DNA from: Bacillota bacterium
GTDB lineage: Bacteria; Bacillota; Clostridia; Lachnospirales; Anaerotignaceae
Assembly: GCA_023413275.1 (NCBI GenBank)
Contig: JAEZPX010000067.1
Span: forward strand, 1-24,008
Direction of reading: 5' to 3'
DNA length: 24,008 bases
A program made the translations under genes and the position numbers. Positions 21,980 through 24,008 of this stretch are shown in pieces. The notes under the pieces were generated by a model, which saw nothing but the letters and a program-made list of their open reading frames with translations, did not search any database and was not told the origin of the DNA. The stretch's first letter is position 1. Each line of letters starts with the position of its first letter.

Positions 21980-23392
21980 TTAAATAATTATAGTAAAATC
22001 ATTTACTTTTCGCTCATCCTCAAATAAAAGTCTTTTTAGTTTTTCTAAACCATATTCTAAATCTTCCTTTGTATCCGCAGAGGAAATGGCAATGCGAAGG
22101 AATTGCTCCTTTGGGGGCGTTCCCACTAAAAAACGATTTGAGTGAAACAAATGTATTCCTTCTTCCATAGCCAACTGCTCCATAGGCAAATCATAAAGAG
22201 CCTGAGGTAGGGGCAGCCAACGGCAAAAGGAGTAAGGTGTAGGGGAGTTGCTGGGGAAATATTGTTCAAAAATCAGATTTCTTTTCAAAGCCAAAGTTTT
22301 CTTTTTTTCTATGACTTCCTCTGCGATGCCGGTATGAATCATATATGCCGCAGTTTCAATACTGATTGATGAGGTTTTCACATTGATATTGAAGATACCT
22401 CGGGCTATCAGAGCAGTAAAGCGGTGGGGCACAGACATGATTGCAACCCTAAGCCCCGGGCAAATTGACTTTGAAAGGCTGGCAATATAACAGCCTTCTT
22501 GGGGGCAGAATGCTGACAGAGGTACATAATCCGGTGGTGCAAGAAATGCATAAATATCATCTTCAATCAGTGTTAGGTGATGGTTTCTGATGATTTTTCC
22601 TAAGGCCTCTTTGCGAGGGGTGTCCATTAAGGTTCCTACGGGGTTGCTATAAGTGGGAACGAGATATACACCCTGGATCCCCTGCAAGCGGCATTGCATA
22701 TCTAAGTCCTCAGGGAGAATGCCTTTTTCATCCCCTTGAATGGGCACAAGCTTGATATTCAGCATGTTGGCAAGCTCTATAAAGTTAGAATAAGTAAAGC
22801 GGTCTGTTGCAATTTTATCTCCATGGTGGAATAACGTAATAAGCACAACTGCAAAGGCATTTTGTCCTCCGGTGGTGAAAAAAATATCTTCTGCATGGGG
22901 ATGCAGCCCAAATTTTGAAAACCACTTTAAAGCGGCACTTTTTTGATAAGGAGAACCGAAGGGAGCACTGTAATCCAAAAGAGAGTCCACTGCACTGTTT
23001 GCTAGAACCTTTTTCATTGCTTCTTCTGTATATTGATTCATAAAATCCAACGGCTTTATAATACCGAATTCAATGGTATTTCGATTTGTTTTGGTATCTT
23101 GTATGGCGATGGATACACCGGCATTTGGAGATACGAAGGTTCCTCTACCGATAACTGCATATAGAAACCCATTTAACTGACAGAGCTTGAAGGCTTTTGT
23201 AACAGTGCTTAAATTGATATCCAAATAGTCTGCAAGCTCCCTTTGGGGAGGTAGCTTTGTATGTGGTTCCAGCGTACCATCTTTGATATCTTGCTCCAAC
23301 AGCTTTGCCAAAGAAAGATATAATGGCTGTGTTAATTTTGACTTTTCCGGTTTCCAAGACATAGGGTAATTTTCAAAAGAATTAACAGGCAT
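21980..23392 (-). CDS. MocR-type transcriptional regulator (GntR winged helix plus aminotransferase domain)
   Basis: The protein has 470 residues from the ATG at 23392, with AAAGGAG ideally spaced. An in-frame upstream GTG-type start would add 16 residues without a binding site. Residues about 20-90 are a GntR-type winged helix (LYLSLAKLLEQDIKDGTLEPHTKLPPQRELADYL; YLDINLSTVTKAF; VIGRGTFV). Residues about 115-460 are a fold-type I aminotransferase domain with PLP lysine Lys308 in ASLSKSICPGLR and the YSNPVGTLMD and EDDIYAF motifs. MocR proteins sense PLP or its adducts with amino compounds and regulate a nearby, often divergent, gene. Here that gene is the PhzF-family gene. The ligand is unknown. 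Confidence 0.92.
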   Translation of the reverse strand: MPVNSFENYPMSWKPEKSKLTQPLYLSLAKLLEQDIKDGTLEPHTKLPPQRELADYLDINLSTVTKAFKLCQLNGFLYAVIGRGTFVSPNAGVSIAIQDTKTNRNTIEFGIIKPLDFMNQYTEEAMKKVLANSAVDSLLDYSAPFGSPYQKSAALKWFSKFGLHPHAEDIFFTTGGQNAFAVVLITLFHHGDKIATDRFTYSNFIELANMLNIKLVPIQGDEKGILPEDLDMQCRLQGIQGVYLVPTYSNPVGTLMDTPRKEALGKIIRNHHLTLIEDDIYAFLAPPDYVPLSAFCPQEGCYIASLSKSICPGLRVAIMSVPHRFTALIARGIFNINVKTSSISIETAAYMIHTGIAEEVIEKKKTLALKRNLIFEQYFPSNSPTPYSFCRWLPLPQALYDLPMEQLAMEEGIHLFHSNRFLVGTPPKEQFLRIAISSADTKEDLEYGLEKLKRLLFEDERKVNDFTIII

Positions 23393-23415
23393 GCTTTTTC
23401 TCCTTTTTTGTACGA

Positions 23416-23445
23416 CATACAATTTACTGCTTGAAGCCATACAAT
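23416..23445. repeat. Direct repeat CATACAAT, 22-bp period, in the MocR-PhzF intergenic region
   Basis: CATACAAT occurs at 23416-23423 and 23438-23445, two helical turns apart, flanking the -35 of the plus-strand promoter. Direct repeats on one DNA face are typical of characterised MocR operators such as those of PdxR and GabR. Confidence 0.45.
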
Positions 23446-23459
23446 ATGCAAATTATAAT
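23431..23459 (+). promoter_or_regulatory. Promoter of the PhzF-family gene
   Basis: TTGAAG (23431-23436), a 17-bp spacer, and consensus TATAAT (23454-23459). The start is predicted near 23466. Confidence 0.75.
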
Positions 23460-23464
23460 TGCAT
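23446..23464. promoter_or_regulatory. Dyad covering the PhzF-gene -10
   Basis: ATGCAA (23446-23451) and TTGCAT (23459-23464) are perfect inverted hexamers around a 7-base AT spacer. The dyad encloses the plus-strand -10 and touches the minus-strand -10. Confidence 0.4.
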
Positions 23465-23491
23465 TATAGATGCATTTATACAAATTATCAA
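23463..23491 (-). promoter_or_regulatory. Promoter of the MocR-type regulator gene
   Basis: On the minus strand: TTGATA (23486-23491), a 17-bp spacer, and consensus TATAAT (23463-23468). The -10 lies 3 bp from the plus-strand -10, so the two promoters face each other and cannot be occupied together. Confidence 0.7.
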
Positions 23492-23508
23492 GGAGAGGAG
23501 CGATATTT

Positions 23509-24008
23509 ATGAAATATTTCGTTGTAGATGCCTTTGCGGAAAATGTATTTGGGGGAAATCCTGCAGGAGTCTGTGTGCTGGAGGAGTCATTGTCAAAAGA
23601 AATGATGCAGAGTATTGCAGCAGAGAACAATTTATCGGAAACGGCATTTGTTTACAAAAGAGAATTGGGAAAATATGATTTAAAGTGGTTTACACCAAAA
23701 GTGGAGATTAACCTTTGCGGTCATGCGACCTTAGGAGCTGCCTTTGTCGTTGCAAATTTTATTGATACAGAAGTTACAAAAATGGAGTTTTCCACATTAA
23801 GCGGTATTCTAACTGTGACGAAAAGTGGAGACTTGCTTGAAATGGATTTCCCGAGCTGGGTGCCTAAGGAAATCAAGGTGACAGAAGAGATGGAAAAAGC
23901 CATTGGCGCAAAGCCTCTTGAGGCATACTTATCCAGAGATTTAATTTTGTTGTTGGAGGATGAAAAAAGTGTATTAGATTTAAAGCCAGATTTTGATAAA
24001 GTAGAAAA
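23509..24008 (+). CDS. PhzF-family epimerase/isomerase, 3' end cut by the window edge
   Basis: The frame is open from the ATG at 23509 (AAGGAGAGGAG upstream) to the window edge, covering 166 residues of an expected 260-300. The PhzF signature is clear: KYFVVDAFAENVFGGNPAGVCVL at the N-terminus, ENNLSETAFV with the probable catalytic Glu, WFTPKVEINLCGHATLGAA (the GHAT substrate loop), and a second-half start FPSW. The family has a diaminopimelate-epimerase-like double fold and includes phenazine biosynthesis PhzF plus many proteins of unknown substrate. No phenazine genes are visible, so an amino-acid-like substrate is more likely. Control by the divergent MocR regulator is inferred from the shared operator region. 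Confidence 0.92.
   Translation, partial: MKYFVVDAFAENVFGGNPAGVCVLEESLSKEMMQSIAAENNLSETAFVYKRELGKYDLKWFTPKVEINLCGHATLGAAFVVANFIDTEVTKMEFSTLSGILTVTKSGDLLEMDFPSWVPKEIKVTEEMEKAIGAKPLEAYLSRDLILLLEDEKSVLDLKPDFDKVE

Overview
The window looks like chromosomal DNA from a low-GC Firmicute, most likely a member of the Clostridia (Lachnospiraceae or Anaerotignum-like; the genus cannot be fixed from this piece). The reasons are AT-rich intergenic DNA with strong AGGAGG ribosome binding sites, frequent TTG starts, a CIRCE-controlled hrcA-grpE-dnaK-dnaJ operon, separate secD and secF genes beside a TIGR04086-type small membrane protein, and a LysM-GH18 spore-cortex-lytic type enzyme, which hints at a spore former. 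No insertion sequence, prophage, CRISPR array, tRNA or rRNA is visible. The content is mostly housekeeping.

Layout. 1-2394 (minus): a partial LysM-GH18 protein, then a thioredoxin-fold lipoprotein whose CxxC motif has lost its second cysteine. 2395-3019: the only gene-free stretch over 300 bases, holding a roughly 92-nt imperfect palindrome. 3020-7072 (plus): an OmpR-type response regulator and histidine kinase, then a large lipoprotein with a C-terminal copper-amine-oxidase-like domain. Between kinase and lipoprotein lies a tandem 11-bp repeat just upstream of a good promoter, a plausible operator for the response regulator. 7242-8126 (minus): a PHP-domain phosphoesterase. 8313-11070 (plus): small membrane protein, secD and secF, with a structured leader of about 150 nt before secD. 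11230-12438 (plus): diaminopropionate ammonia-lyase as a single-gene unit. 12619-14496 (minus): an LTA-synthase-like membrane sulfatase, divergent from hemW (14631-15776). 15928-20713 (plus): hrcA-grpE-dnaK-dnaJ behind a perfect CIRCE operator. 20923-21840 (plus): a cation diffusion facilitator behind what I recognise as a NiCo (czcD-motif) riboswitch with its own terminator. 21980-23392 (minus): a MocR/GntR-aminotransferase regulator, divergent from a partial PhzF-family gene that starts at 23509.

How the genes work together. SecD and SecF form the proton-driven accessory of the Sec translocon, through which the two lipoproteins would be exported. The two-component system probably reads an envelope signal, and the adjacent lipoprotein is its best candidate target. 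HrcA represses its own chaperone operon through CIRCE. The CDF transporter is expected to be switched on when Ni2+ or Co2+ stabilises the riboswitch and blocks termination. The MocR protein and the PhzF-family enzyme share an intergenic region of 116 bp with two face-to-face overlapping promoters, a dyad and a direct repeat, consistent with MocR control of its neighbour.

The most interesting items are regulatory: the NiCo riboswitch, the MocR/PhzF overlapping promoters, the 11-bp tandem repeat before the lipoprotein gene, a second dyad in the hrcA promoter, the secDF leader and the palindrome in the long intergenic region. I found no wholly new multi-gene system.
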